Position numbers and translations under genes: made by a program | Part shown: positions 1 to 8,510 of the stretch, piece after piece | How the letters are laid out: each line of letters begins with the position of its first letter | How positions within the stretch are numbered: position 1 is the first letter of the stretch | Source of the DNA: SAR202 cluster bacterium | Lineage (GTDB): Bacteria > Chloroflexota > Dehalococcoidia > Lucifugimonadales > UBA826 | Assembly: GCA_009392815.1 (NCBI GenBank) | Contig: VFFS01000050.1 | Location: 1 to 50,489 of the forward strand | Direction of reading: 5' to 3' | Length of the DNA: 50,489 bases | The notes under the pieces: model-generated | The model's input: the letters and a program-made list of their open reading frames with translations, nothing else | The model's database searches: none | What the model was told of the DNA's origin: nothing

Positions 1-19
1 CAATTGGAAAGGAATTTAA

Positions 20-1105
20 ATGGAAGTAGTCAGCCTCCGAGACTTAGAAAGAATCTCTAAAGAAAGAACCGTCAGTGATATGTGGGACTTTATAGACGGG
101 GCAGCCTTTGATGAGGTAACGAAAAAACGTAACGAACAGAAATTTCAAGAACTTTCTATAAATCCCAGTTTCTTGATTGACATTGGCACCAGAAATACAA
201 AAACTAAAATATTGGGGGAAGAAATTGATTTCCCAATAATGGTTGCTCCCGCGGGAGGTCAGCGACAACACCACCCAGAAGGGGAACTGGCAACAGCACG
301 TGGCGCAGGAATGGCAGGGACGCTCTTTGCCCTTCCAACCGCTTCCGGTTACAGCATAGAGGAAGTAGCCGACGTTGCTACCGGACCTTTGTGGTTTCAG
401 TTATACCACTCAGCAGACGATATTACGGAAAACTTGGTAGTACGTGCTAAAAACGCAGGATATAAGGCAATTTGCCTGACTGTAGATACCCCAACAGCGG
501 CAGCAAAGGAAAAGGATCTTCGTAACAACTTTAGAAGAATTGATCATCTTCACAATGGTAGTTTCCGAGACAATCCGGAATGGGCAAGACGAAGAGATAT
601 AGGCCCTCGGGATTTTGCAGATTGGGACGTAACCGGTTTTAGGGGTCTGACCTGGGAGCGACTGGATTGGCTAAAATCATTGACCGATCTCCCTCTTGTC
701 GTCAAAGGGGTTCGAACTGTAAGAGACGCTGTGATGTGTGCAGAAAATGGTGTAGACGGGATAGTAGTATCCAACCATGGAGGACGCCAGATTGATAGAA
801 CACTATCATCAATTGAAACACTACAATCTATTACGGAAGCTGTAGGAGACAGACTAGAAGTCTACTTAGATTCGGGAGTCCGCCGCGGAACTGACGCATT
901 CACGGCGATGGCGCTAGGAGCAAAAGGTGTATTTGTTGGCCGCCCACTGTTCTGGGGACTTTCCTATGATGGGGCTGACGGAGTGAAGCTGATGCTAGAC
1001 ATACTGCGATCAGAATTTGATAGAGCTATGGCTTATTGTGGATTCACTGGAGTCTCTGAAATTAACTCCTCAGCAGTCCATGTTCCATCCACCTGGAACT
1101 TCTAG
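20..1105 (+). CDS. FMN-dependent alpha-hydroxy-acid oxidase/dehydrogenase
   Basis: Predicted to oxidise an L-2-hydroxy acid (lactate, glycolate or similar) to the 2-oxo acid with FMN, in the cytoplasm. The protein has 361 residues, the usual length, on a TIM-barrel scaffold. Visible family landmarks are PLWFQLYH (Tyr129), LTVDTP (Asp156), VVKG (Lys229), SNHGGRQ (His253 catalytic base and Arg256) and LDSGVRRGTD for FMN phosphate. The residue matching the substrate-carboxylate Tyr24 of glycolate oxidase is Phe24 in the segment WDFIDGAA, so substrate handling may differ. The start follows a GGAAAGGA ribosome site. The gene converges on the glycine cleavage operon with a 19-bp gap. Family assignment is secure; lactate oxidase, lactate 2-monooxygenase, glycolate oxidase and mandelate dehydrogenase cannot be told apart here. 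Confidence 0.9.
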   Translation: MEVVSLRDLERISKERTVSDMWDFIDGAAFDEVTKKRNEQKFQELSINPSFLIDIGTRNTKTKILGEEIDFPIMVAPAGGQRQHHPEGELATARGAGMAGTLFALPTASGYSIEEVADVATGPLWFQLYHSADDITENLVVRAKNAGYKAICLTVDTPTAAAKEKDLRNNFRRIDHLHNGSFRDNPEWARRRDIGPRDFADWDVTGFRGLTWERLDWLKSLTDLPLVVKGVRTVRDAVMCAENGVDGIVVSNHGGRQIDRTLSSIETLQSITEAVGDRLEVYLDSGVRRGTDAFTAMALGAKGVFVGRPLFWGLSYDGADGVKLMLDILRSEFDRAMAYCGFTGVSEINSSAVHVPSTWNF

Positions 1106-1124
1106 AGGGTCATACCCGTACTCT

Positions 1125-2624
1125 CTACTCTGAATCTTCATGTGAGGGACGCCATCTGAGGTCAGGGAAACGTGCCGCCCTAGCTTCATCCAATCGTGTG
1201 TTTGGAGTGAAATGAGGAGCATCGTGAAGGAGTTCCGGGTTCGAATGAGCTTCTTCAGAAATAGTTCTCATAATATCTATGAAAGTATCCAAAGTCTCAA
1301 GAGACTCTGTCTCGGTCGGTTCAACCATAAGCGCTTCTTCCACAATCAGGGGAAAGTACATGGTTGGAGGATGCACTCCGTAATCTATCAACCTTTTTGC
1401 TACATCTAGGGCAGAAACCCCGCAATTATTTTTTAGGTTTCGCGCCGAAAAAACTACCTCATGCATACAAACTCTTTCATAGGGTAGGTCAAAACTATCT
1501 TTCAATCTTTCGAGAATATAGTTGGCATTAACAACCGCGTCATCGCTGATAGATCTTATTCCCTCACCACCCAAACTTCGAATATAGGTAAAAGCTCTTG
1601 CCAATACCCCAAAATTACCTTGGAACGCTCCCATTCGACCTATCGATTGTCCCGGATTGGAGCGTTTAAATACAGATCTGCCATCAATATTCTCTCTACA
1701 AATCACAGGGCTCGGTAAATAATCAACCAATCTGGGACCCGCTATGACAGGTCCAGCCCCCGGCCCGCCTCCGCCATGGGGAGTGGAGAAAGTTTTGTGA
1801 AGATTAGAGTGAATAACATCGAATCCTAAATCACCCATTTTCACTCGCCCCAAAAGAGCATTTAGGTTAGCACCATCACCATACACAATCCCACCTGACT
1901 CTCTGACGATACGTGTAACCTCAAGGATGTTCCTGTCAAATAAGCCAAGAGTACTTGGTAAGGTAATCATTAAGCCCGCCAAATCATCTCCCACGGACTC
2001 TTGCAGGGCATCCAGATCTGTGTTTCCTTCGCTATCCGAAGGTAATGTTTTCACAGTGAATCCTGCCATCACAGCGGATGCTGGATTTGTTCCATGCGCA
2101 CTATCAGGGATCAAAACTACTTTTCTTTGATCGTCTCCACGATCCAGATGATACGCTCTGGCCATCAACATCCCGGCCAATTCTCCATCTGCCCCTGCCA
2201 TAGGTGTCAGGCATGTTCCCGCCATTCCAGTAATTTCTGTTAAATACTCCTGTACTTCCCAAACAAGCTGTAGCGCTCCTTGCACTGTGGCATCATCCTG
2301 AAGGGGATGAATATTAGAAAAACCTGGCATAGACGCAACAAGATCATTCAACTTAGGGTTGTACTTCATAGTGCAAGACCCTAGAGGATAGAAATTATTA
2401 TCTATTGAAAAATTATATTGGCTGATCTGGGTGAAATATCTAACTATTTCCCCCTCACTTACTTCTGGCAGCGGCAAATCCTCACGAATCAGGTTTGATG
2501 GAGGTAAATCAAACTCAGGCACATCCAAATCAGGTAATGTCGCACCAATACGGCCTTCAACGGTACGATCCATCAAAAGTTTTCTAGATTCTTGCTCTAA
2601 TTTGGAAAAAAGTGGCGAAGTCAT
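1125..2624 (-). CDS. gcvPB: Glycine dehydrogenase (decarboxylating) subunit 2, P-protein beta half
   Basis: C-terminal half of the split P-protein of the glycine cleavage system. With the first subunit it decarboxylates glycine on PLP and passes the aminomethyl group to the lipoyl arm of GcvH. The PLP lysine is Lys277 in SNLHKTFSTPHGGGG, numbered from ATG 2624, and the glycine-rich run after it is typical. The ATG overlaps the gcvPA stop as TGATG, so I prefer it to the TTG one codon upstream. Length (499 residues) is normal for the bacterial two-subunit form. It is the last gene of gcvT-gcvH-gcvPA-gcvPB and is translationally coupled to gcvPA. Confidence 0.95.
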   Translation of the reverse strand: MTSPLFSKLEQESRKLLMDRTVEGRIGATLPDLDVPEFDLPPSNLIREDLPLPEVSEGEIVRYFTQISQYNFSIDNNFYPLGSCTMKYNPKLNDLVASMPGFSNIHPLQDDATVQGALQLVWEVQEYLTEITGMAGTCLTPMAGADGELAGMLMARAYHLDRGDDQRKVVLIPDSAHGTNPASAVMAGFTVKTLPSDSEGNTDLDALQESVGDDLAGLMITLPSTLGLFDRNILEVTRIVRESGGIVYGDGANLNALLGRVKMGDLGFDVIHSNLHKTFSTPHGGGGPGAGPVIAGPRLVDYLPSPVICRENIDGRSVFKRSNPGQSIGRMGAFQGNFGVLARAFTYIRSLGGEGIRSISDDAVVNANYILERLKDSFDLPYERVCMHEVVFSARNLKNNCGVSALDVAKRLIDYGVHPPTMYFPLIVEEALMVEPTETESLETLDTFIDIMRTISEEAHSNPELLHDAPHFTPNTRLDEARAARFPDLRWRPSHEDSE

Positions 2625-3943
2625 CAAGATTCACCTATTTCTCTTAGAGCATCTGAAAGGTTTTCTATGTCTTCACGAGAATTCATCTCAGTGACGCATA
2701 AAAGCAGTCCATTTTCCGAATATTCACTAACATCAAAACCACCAATAATGCCTTTTTCTAAAAGTGACTGATTGACCTCTTTGGGCGGAACCGGACATCT
2801 CACTGTGAACTCTCTAAAAAATATACCGGTGCCATATTCAACAATCGAAAAACCTGGAATAGCACTGATAAGGGAAGCAGCGTAATGAGCTTTGTGGTAA
2901 CAAAGTTCCGCCACCTTTCTCATACCTTGCTTGCCCATACAAGCTAAATATACGGTCATCATCAGGGATATTAGTGCAACCGAAGTACAGATATTGGAAG
3001 TGGCATGTTCCCTGCGTATATGTTGTTCCCTAGCCTGGAGAGTTAATACATATGCTTCTTTACCCTGTGTATCGAGAGTTTTACCAACAATCCTTCCAGG
3101 CATCTGTCGAACGAACTCCTGCCTGCAAGCGAATATCCCCACATAAGGGCCTCCATAGCTCATAGGAACACCTATCCCTTGACCCTCCGCCACAACTATA
3201 TCTGCCCCATAATCAGATGGAGGATTAAACATCCCCAGTGACACCGGATCAACTGAGACAACAAGAAGAGCACCCGCATCATGCGCAATATTGGCCAGAT
3301 TCTGCATATCTTCCAAATACCCAAAAAAATTAGGCTGTTGGACGATCAAACACGCTATCTCATCCCCGAGCGTCATATGGCCTTCTTCTACAATCTCCAA
3401 ATCTATTCCAGGAGCCTGGACGTAAGTATCAAGTACATCCGTATACAGAGGAGATGTTGAGTTGAGAATAGCCACTTTATTCCTACGAGTCACTCTGCAG
3501 GCCATCAGTGCCGCCTCAGCCAACGAAGTGGATCCATCGTACATACCGGCATTAGCCACATCCATACCAGTCAACTGACAAATCATAGATTGGAATTCGT
3601 ATGCCACCTGAAGCGTACCTTGTGATACCTCAGGCTGGTAGGGAGTGTAGGCGGTCATGAATTCACCCCTACTGGCAATACTAGACACCACCGCAGGTAT
3701 ATGATGCCAATAAGACCCTGCCCCTAAGAAGGAAGTGTACTCGCCAGCAGAAACATTTCGTGATGAGAGTTCAGATGCATAGGCCCTGAGATCCAACTCA
3801 GACATGGCCTTTGGCAAATTCAAATTAGGATTACGGACTTTTTCAGGAATATCCTTGAATAGATCTTCCACAGAATCCATCCCGATAGTAGCCAACATCT
3901 TCTTCCGATGTTCTTCGGTATTAGGTGTGAAAGGCGAGGACAT
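2624..3943 (-). CDS. gcvPA: Glycine dehydrogenase (decarboxylating) subunit 1, P-protein alpha half
   Basis: N-terminal half of the split glycine decarboxylase, 439 residues. It has the PLP-transferase fold of P-proteins but no PLP lysine, which is supplied by gcvPB. Recognisable segments are the N-terminal TPNTEEHRKKML, YTPYQPEVSQGTLQ, the glycine-rich GVPMSYGGPYVG, and the REQHIRREHATSNICT stretch conserved in these subunits. The ATG shares one base with the gcvH stop (TAATG) and the stop shares one base with the gcvPB start, so three cistrons are tightly coupled. The TGA at 2624-2626 is a true stop, which shows that TGA terminates translation in this genome. Confidence 0.95.
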   Translation of the reverse strand: MSSPFTPNTEEHRKKMLATIGMDSVEDLFKDIPEKVRNPNLNLPKAMSELDLRAYASELSSRNVSAGEYTSFLGAGSYWHHIPAVVSSIASRGEFMTAYTPYQPEVSQGTLQVAYEFQSMICQLTGMDVANAGMYDGSTSLAEAALMACRVTRRNKVAILNSTSPLYTDVLDTYVQAPGIDLEIVEEGHMTLGDEIACLIVQQPNFFGYLEDMQNLANIAHDAGALLVVSVDPVSLGMFNPPSDYGADIVVAEGQGIGVPMSYGGPYVGIFACRQEFVRQMPGRIVGKTLDTQGKEAYVLTLQAREQHIRREHATSNICTSVALISLMMTVYLACMGKQGMRKVAELCYHKAHYAASLISAIPGFSIVEYGTGIFFREFTVRCPVPPKEVNQSLLEKGIIGGFDVSEYSENGLLLCVTEMNSREDIENLSDALREIGES

Positions 3944-4335
3944 TAATTACCCTCTGACTGAATAACAAAATTATCATATTCACTCATAGTCATCAGATTA
4001 TCTAACTCACTTGCATCGTTGAGTTTGATTTTAATCATCCAACCTTTTTCATAAGGACTCTCATTTACTAAGTCAGGAGCGTCGTTAAGTATATTGTTAA
4101 CTTCCACTACCTCACCACCTACCGGAGAAAACAGTTCAGAAAATGCCTTTACGGACTCTATCTCCCCCATCTTGCCGAACTGAGTCATAGAATCCCCCAC
4201 TATGGGCAAATCAACAAAAACCACGTCTCCAAGACTGTCAGCCGCATGCTGAGATATACCCACTAATCCGACTCCGTCATCATCTAAATACACCCATTCG
4301 TGTTCGCTAGAATATTTACATTGGTCTGGAGTCAT
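3943..4335 (-). CDS. gcvH: Glycine cleavage system H protein
   Basis: Lipoyl carrier of the glycine cleavage system. It shuttles the aminomethyl intermediate from P-protein to T-protein and the dihydrolipoyl arm to E3. It has 130 residues, the usual size. The lipoylated lysine is Lys63 in EIESVKAFSELFSP. The N-terminal SSEHEWV and central GISQHAADSLGDVVFVDLP are standard. It lies 47 bp downstream of gcvT and overlaps gcvPA by one base. The L-protein (E3) is not in this operon; the only lipoamide dehydrogenase in the window is at 42424-43815 and may serve both complexes. Confidence 0.96.
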   Translation of the reverse strand: MTPDQCKYSSEHEWVYLDDDGVGLVGISQHAADSLGDVVFVDLPIVGDSMTQFGKMGEIESVKAFSELFSPVGGEVVEVNNILNDAPDLVNESPYEKGWMIKIKLNDASELDNLMTMSEYDNFVIQSEGN

Positions 4336-4382
4336 ATGTTTTTCTCCCTAATTAAGTTCCCGATTGTCTTGAGGGAAGAGAT

Positions 4383-5492
4383 TCACAATCGCACTCTCTT
4401 GTAAAAAGGTAATTCCACAACCTTAGCTTGTGTCATCTTACCTCTAATATCTACACCAAGCTTAGTCCCAGGCTCCGACAACGCCACTGGGATATAGGCC
4501 ATAGCTATATTTTGTTTCAATGTTGGAGATGGCCCCCCACTCGATATCTCCCCTATTTTTTCACCCTCATGAAGAATAAAACAGCCATGCCGTGCCACTG
4601 ACCTTCCATCAATTAGCAACCCAACAATTCTTCTCGCAATTCCTTCTTGCCTTATCAAAGCAAGGGACTCTCCGGCTACATATTCCGGCCGATCGTTACT
4701 TACAAAATTATCTAACCCTGCCTCATAAGGATTTACTGATAAATCCATATCGCTTCCGTGCAATAGTAGTCCCGCCTCTAAACGTAAAACGTCGCGGGCA
4801 CCAAGCCCGCAAGGGCTGGCACCAGAATTCTCTAGAGTTTTCCAAATCAAAGGTCCATAACTTGAAGAAGCTATAATCTCGAATCCGTCTTCGCCTGTAT
4901 AACCAGTCCGGGCAATAAAAACTTCCACACCAAAAGCCTCCGCATCTACAGCACTGAATGGGCGTAGCCGCGTTAGGTCAGTAGTAGTGTGTTTGGATAA
5001 AATATCCACAGACAGGGGTCCTTGCACTGCTATCATCACTGTACTATCGGAAATATCGCTTATTTCAACATCAGCTCCATCTCTCATATTGCCAAATAGC
5101 CAGTCGAGTACAGTCTCACGGTTCGAGGCATTGGGTATTAACAGAAACCGATCACATTTCCTATAAACTATGCAGTCATCAATTATTCCGCCTTGATCAT
5201 CACATATGACATTATATTTAGCTTTTCCAACATCTACGGCTGATATATCAACACTCAGGACCCGGTTTAATAAAAGTTCTGCATCTCGGCCAGAAAGTTC
5301 CAGTCTTCCCATATGTGAAACATCAAAAATGCCAGAGCTCTGCCGTACTTTTGATACCTCTCCGAGAATTCCAGAATATTGGACCGGCATTTCCCAGCCA
5401 GCAAAGTCAATTAGCCTTCCACCTGAATCCAGATGGCTTTCAAATAATGACGTCCTCTTCAAAGGTCCTTCAAAACTCATATTATTTGACAT
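4383..5492 (-). CDS. gcvT: Aminomethyltransferase, glycine cleavage T protein
   Basis: Transfers the methylene group from aminomethyl-GcvH to tetrahydrofolate, releasing ammonia and giving 5,10-methylene-THF. It has 369 residues, the normal length. Family signatures are TSLFESHLDSGGRLIDFAGW near the N-terminus, GIFDVSHMG, the ARTGYTGEDGFEI segment, GLGARDVLRLEAGLLLHG, and the C-terminal barrel with GEISSGGPSPTLKQNIAMAY. The first ATG is at 5492, with a second Met four codons on. It follows the pentapeptide-repeat gene after 46 bp on the same strand. I saw no glycine riboswitch in that short gap. Confidence 0.95.
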   Translation of the reverse strand: MSNNMSFEGPLKRTSLFESHLDSGGRLIDFAGWEMPVQYSGILGEVSKVRQSSGIFDVSHMGRLELSGRDAELLLNRVLSVDISAVDVGKAKYNVICDDQGGIIDDCIVYRKCDRFLLIPNASNRETVLDWLFGNMRDGADVEISDISDSTVMIAVQGPLSVDILSKHTTTDLTRLRPFSAVDAEAFGVEVFIARTGYTGEDGFEIIASSSYGPLIWKTLENSGASPCGLGARDVLRLEAGLLLHGSDMDLSVNPYEAGLDNFVSNDRPEYVAGESLALIRQEGIARRIVGLLIDGRSVARHGCFILHEGEKIGEISSGGPSPTLKQNIAMAYIPVALSEPGTKLGVDIRGKMTQAKVVELPFYKRVRL

Positions 5493-5538
5493 CCAAAATA
5501 AATCACCACTCCAGGTCAGTTACCAAGAAATACTTCCA

Positions 5539-6378
5539 TCAAAGCGGAGTTTCGGCGGAATCACCATCGAATTCAGTATCACTGAAATCCGTCCAAAGCA
5601 TATTACACCCCAGAAGAACCGCACCTCTTAAATCCACCTGTGTGAAATCAGCCAAAGTAAGATCGGCTTCTTGCAGATCCGAAGAATTCAATGATGATCC
5701 AGTTAGGTTGGCCATCTGAAGACTGGTGCTCACGAGGGAACAACGTCTTAAACTAGCCTTAGAAAGGTCTGAGCCATCTAATCTAGCCTCGTCGAATATT
5801 GAACCGTCAAGAACAGCCTCTCTAAATTTTATAGTAGTCATGGTGGCCCGTGTAAAAATTGAACCATTCATAGTGACACCGCTGAGGTCTGATCCAGACA
5901 AATCAGCATCCGACATGTTTATCCCTCTCATAAATGAAACCGTAAAGTCTGCATTCCTGGCTAGCCCACCAGACATATCAGCCCCCCTCATATTCACTCC
6001 CACCAGAATTGATCGGTCCAAACGCACACCTCCAGTCATGAATGCCCCACTCATGTTTGAACCTGTCAAGTTCGTGTCACAAAGGTTCGTTGCAAAGAGT
6101 CGAGCTTCCATCAAATATGCATCGCTAATGTCAGATCCCGATAAATCAGATTCTCGTAGGTTCGTTTCTCGAAGATTAGTCTCACTGAGATTGGCATTGG
6201 ATAGATTACTGCCACTCAAATTAGCTCCTCGAAGATTTGTACCTCTAAGATCACAGTCAGAAAAGTCAACACCACTCATAACAGCCCTATTTAAATTAAG
6301 GCCAGTTAAATCCATTCCTGAGAGTTTTTTCCCTTCTGAGAAGTACTCGAAGACTTGTTTTTCAGTAATCTCTGCCAT
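5539..6378 (-). CDS. Pentapeptide-repeat protein
   Basis: A 279-residue protein made almost wholly of tandem A(D/N)LXX-type pentapeptides such as GANLS, GSNLS, NANLS, ETNLR and ESDLS, expected to fold as a right-handed quadrilateral beta-helix. A short N-terminal segment (about residues 1-20) precedes the repeats. There is no signal peptide or membrane segment, so it is probably cytosolic. Repeat-helix proteins of this type can act as DNA mimics against gyrase poisons or as scaffolds, but most have no known role. It sits immediately upstream of gcvT on the same strand (46 bp), so it may be the first cistron of the glycine cleavage transcript. Function unknown. Confidence 0.85.
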   Translation of the reverse strand: MAEITEKQVFEYFSEGKKLSGMDLTGLNLNRAVMSGVDFSDCDLRGTNLRGANLSGSNLSNANLSETNLRETNLRESDLSGSDISDAYLMEARLFATNLCDTNLTGSNMSGAFMTGGVRLDRSILVGVNMRGADMSGGLARNADFTVSFMRGINMSDADLSGSDLSGVTMNGSIFTRATMTTIKFREAVLDGSIFDEARLDGSDLSKASLRRCSLVSTSLQMANLTGSSLNSSDLQEADLTLADFTQVDLRGAVLLGCNMLWTDFSDTEFDGDSAETPL

Positions 6379-6436
6379 TTTCCTGCAAATACATACCTAC
6401 GTGGTTACTTGGTCACTCAAAAATCCTAATATCCGA

Positions 6437-6862
6437 TCATTCTTCCCCATCATATGCCAAGATTTTTTCTGGATTTATATCCACAAGAACAAACTCGATA
6501 TTTCCTAATATTTCCGCTAAATATATAGGTGCCTGCTCTGGACCCAGGTAATGGTGCGCAAGTCGGGAAACTATGTCGTCTATATCGGAAGGTTCCCTTA
6601 TACAAGCAGATCCATTAACTTGAATCCAGGGCTGAGGAAATCTATTTGCCGCAGATACGAGCGAAACTCTCTGATCCTCTCTCAAATTCCGAGCCTTTAC
6701 CGTAGTTTTGGAGGTCGCAACCCAAACATGGGAGTCATCTTCATTCAGAATATGCCATACAGGTGAGGTGTGAGGAGATCCATCAGGATTTACTGTAGTA
6801 AGAAAAGATATTATTGGCTCCAAAAGGAGTGATTTTGCCTGTTCTTCACTCAGGTATCCCAT
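6437..6862 (-). CDS. PPOX-family flavin/F420-dependent enzyme
   Basis: Small split-barrel flavoprotein of the pyridoxamine-phosphate oxidase-like family, 141 residues from the chosen start. The N-terminal segment IISFLTTVNPDGSPHTSPVWH is a classic PPOX opening, followed by VWVATSKTTVKARNLREDQRVSL. Such proteins bind FMN or F420 and reduce various substrates; the substrate is not predictable. An ATG at 6886 would add eight residues, but ATG 6862 is preceded by GGGAGAGAGG at ideal spacing. It lies 58 bp upstream of the pentapeptide gene on the same strand. A second PPOX protein is at 30460-30885. Confidence 0.85.
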   Translation of the reverse strand: MGYLSEEQAKSLLLEPIISFLTTVNPDGSPHTSPVWHILNEDDSHVWVATSKTTVKARNLREDQRVSLVSAANRFPQPWIQVNGSACIREPSDIDDIVSRLAHHYLGPEQAPIYLAEILGNIEFVLVDINPEKILAYDGEE

Positions 6863-7027
6863 GCGTGCCTCTCTCCCGTCAAACACTGTGTATACATAAT
6901 TCTATAATTCAAACACATACGTTTCATATTCTCACAAACTATATTCACCGATTAATACCATGTTGGCGTAGACTCCAATACCATATAACACCTTCTACCA
7001 TTCACTGAACCTCAGGGAGAAACTAAA

Positions 7028-7324
7028 ATGATCATCGTTAAAAGGACCTATACCCCTGTACCCGGCGCTTCTGGTCTTGCCAAACTATTGGAGCAGGTCA
7101 GCCAAGAAACGATCGCAGCTGGAATGCCCGAAGTAAAAGTGTTCAGGAAATATCTTGGCTATCACGGAGTCATGGTCACCATGCAAGAATGGAACACCAT
7201 GGAAGAATACAATGACTCCAGAAATCAAGTTCGCCAGACTCCGGACATTCGAAAAATATTCGAAAATATTTATCCCCTATTATCAGAAACCCACAAAACA
7301 GAAATATTCGAATCTGTAACGTGA
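7028..7324 (+). CDS. Small dimeric alpha/beta-barrel (NIPSNAP/ABM-like) protein
   Basis: A 98-residue protein with the alternating strand-helix pattern of dimeric ferredoxin-like barrels. It has an N-terminal strand (MIIVKRTYTPVPG), a helix, a strand with VKVFRKYLGYHGVMVTMQEW, and a helix containing the polar NDSRNQVRQTPDIRKIFENI. Family members include NIPSNAP proteins and antibiotic biosynthesis monooxygenases, and the exact subfamily is uncertain. The upstream CTCAGGGAGAAACTAAAATG gives a good ribosome site. It is a lone plus-strand gene between minus-strand genes. It ends in TGA at 7322-7324, another use of TGA as a stop. Confidence 0.7.
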   Translation: MIIVKRTYTPVPGASGLAKLLEQVSQETIAAGMPEVKVFRKYLGYHGVMVTMQEWNTMEEYNDSRNQVRQTPDIRKIFENIYPLLSETHKTEIFESVT

Positions 7325-7350
7325 AAATATCAATATAATAAAGGTGAGGC

Positions 7351-8376
7351 TCAGATTTCCAGAATTACTTTTCCAGTTTCACCTGAAACAAACTTTTCAT
7401 ATGCTTGCTGAGCACCGTCGAGATCGTATTTATGGGTAATCAACTTGTCCATTGGAGAGTTTCTTTCAACTACAAATTTGGCAACTTCGGCTAGTCCAGC
7501 CTGACTGAAAGTCCACGATCCTAATATCGTTAGCTGTTTATGTATTATCTGAGAACTCACATCAAAAGTTGTTGTATTTCCTTCCCCTACAAAACATACC
7601 TTACCCCAGTATTTTGCACTTTCCACCGCTTGTATTCTTACTTCGGGTATCCCCGTCGCGTCCAGTGTGGAATCAGCACCCTGTCCCCTCGTAATTTCTC
7701 TTATAGCTTCCTCAACATTTACATTTGAGGAGTCAATAACTTCATCAGCTCCCAACTTCTCCGCAAGCCTTAATCGATAGGGGGAAATATCGACAGCAAT
7801 TACTCTTGCACCCATCTGGGCGGCAAACATAGTTGCGGAAAGACCCACAGGCCCCTGACCAAATATCGCAACAGTATCCAACCCAGTTGGTTCAATACGC
7901 TTCACAGCATGGAAAGCCGTCCCAGTGCCACATGAGCATGCTGCTGCTGCTGCAAAGTCTAGTTCGTCGGGCATAGGTATACATGTGTATGCTGGAACCA
8001 ACATGAATTCCTGATGGCCACCATGAGCTGTGGATCCATACACCTCATGATGGACCATACACATCTGAGTGTATCCAATAAGACACATTGAACACTGAAG
8101 ACAACCTGTATAGTGATGCATCATAACCCTGTCTCCCACAGACACGTTTGTAACACCCTCTCCTAGTTCCGAAACAATTCCTACAGGCTCATGGCCGGGA
8201 ACTTTTAAGTCTGCGAATGCCGGTTTTTCAGCCTTCGATAAGCGAAGATTCTTCAAATCACTTCCGCAGACCCCCGAAGCTTTCATCTGGAGAACAACCT
8301 CTCCTTTGCCTGGACTGGGTTTATCGGTCTCTACTAGATCAACTATCGAGTCCCCTGTAAAATACAACGCCTTCAT
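7351..8376 (-). CDS. Zinc-dependent medium-chain alcohol dehydrogenase
   Basis: Zinc-binding alcohol/polyol dehydrogenase of the MDR superfamily, 341 residues. Catalytic zinc ligands are the Cys in SGVCGSDLKN and the His/Glu in VPGHEPVG. The structural zinc loop is CLQCSMCLIGYTQMC. The Rossmann motif is FGQGPVGLS, followed by an acidic residue in VIAVDISPYR, which points to NAD rather than NADP. It resembles threonine/sorbitol-dehydrogenase-like enzymes of unknown substrate. The neighbouring thioesterase and enoyl-CoA hydratase do not define it. A paralogue lies at 29398-30432. Confidence 0.9.
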   Translation of the reverse strand: MKALYFTGDSIVDLVETDKPSPGKGEVVLQMKASGVCGSDLKNLRLSKAEKPAFADLKVPGHEPVGIVSELGEGVTNVSVGDRVMMHHYTGCLQCSMCLIGYTQMCMVHHEVYGSTAHGGHQEFMLVPAYTCIPMPDELDFAAAAACSCGTGTAFHAVKRIEPTGLDTVAIFGQGPVGLSATMFAAQMGARVIAVDISPYRLRLAEKLGADEVIDSSNVNVEEAIREITRGQGADSTLDATGIPEVRIQAVESAKYWGKVCFVGEGNTTTFDVSSQIIHKQLTILGSWTFSQAGLAEVAKFVVERNSPMDKLITHKYDLDGAQQAYEKFVSGETGKVILEI

Positions 8377-8510
8377 ATTTAATCCTTATCTATCCTGAGC
8401 ATTAGAGCTACTTAGTGATATATCCTTAACTATCGCAACTACGATTATCCATAATCACCCGCTGACTTCAAATTACAAAGAGGTGGCAGAAGACTAAAAA
8501 TCTGTCAAGA

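Noticed and set aside
5493-6436. Glycine riboswitch upstream of the gcv genes
   Set aside because: The gaps before gcvT (46 bp) and before the pentapeptide gene (58 bp) are too short and show no tandem aptamer-like fold.
5726-6508. Long plus-strand open frame opposite the pentapeptide gene
   Set aside because: It mirrors the repetitive coding strand; its translation is a low-complexity Ser/Pro/Arg-rich antisense product with no family likeness.
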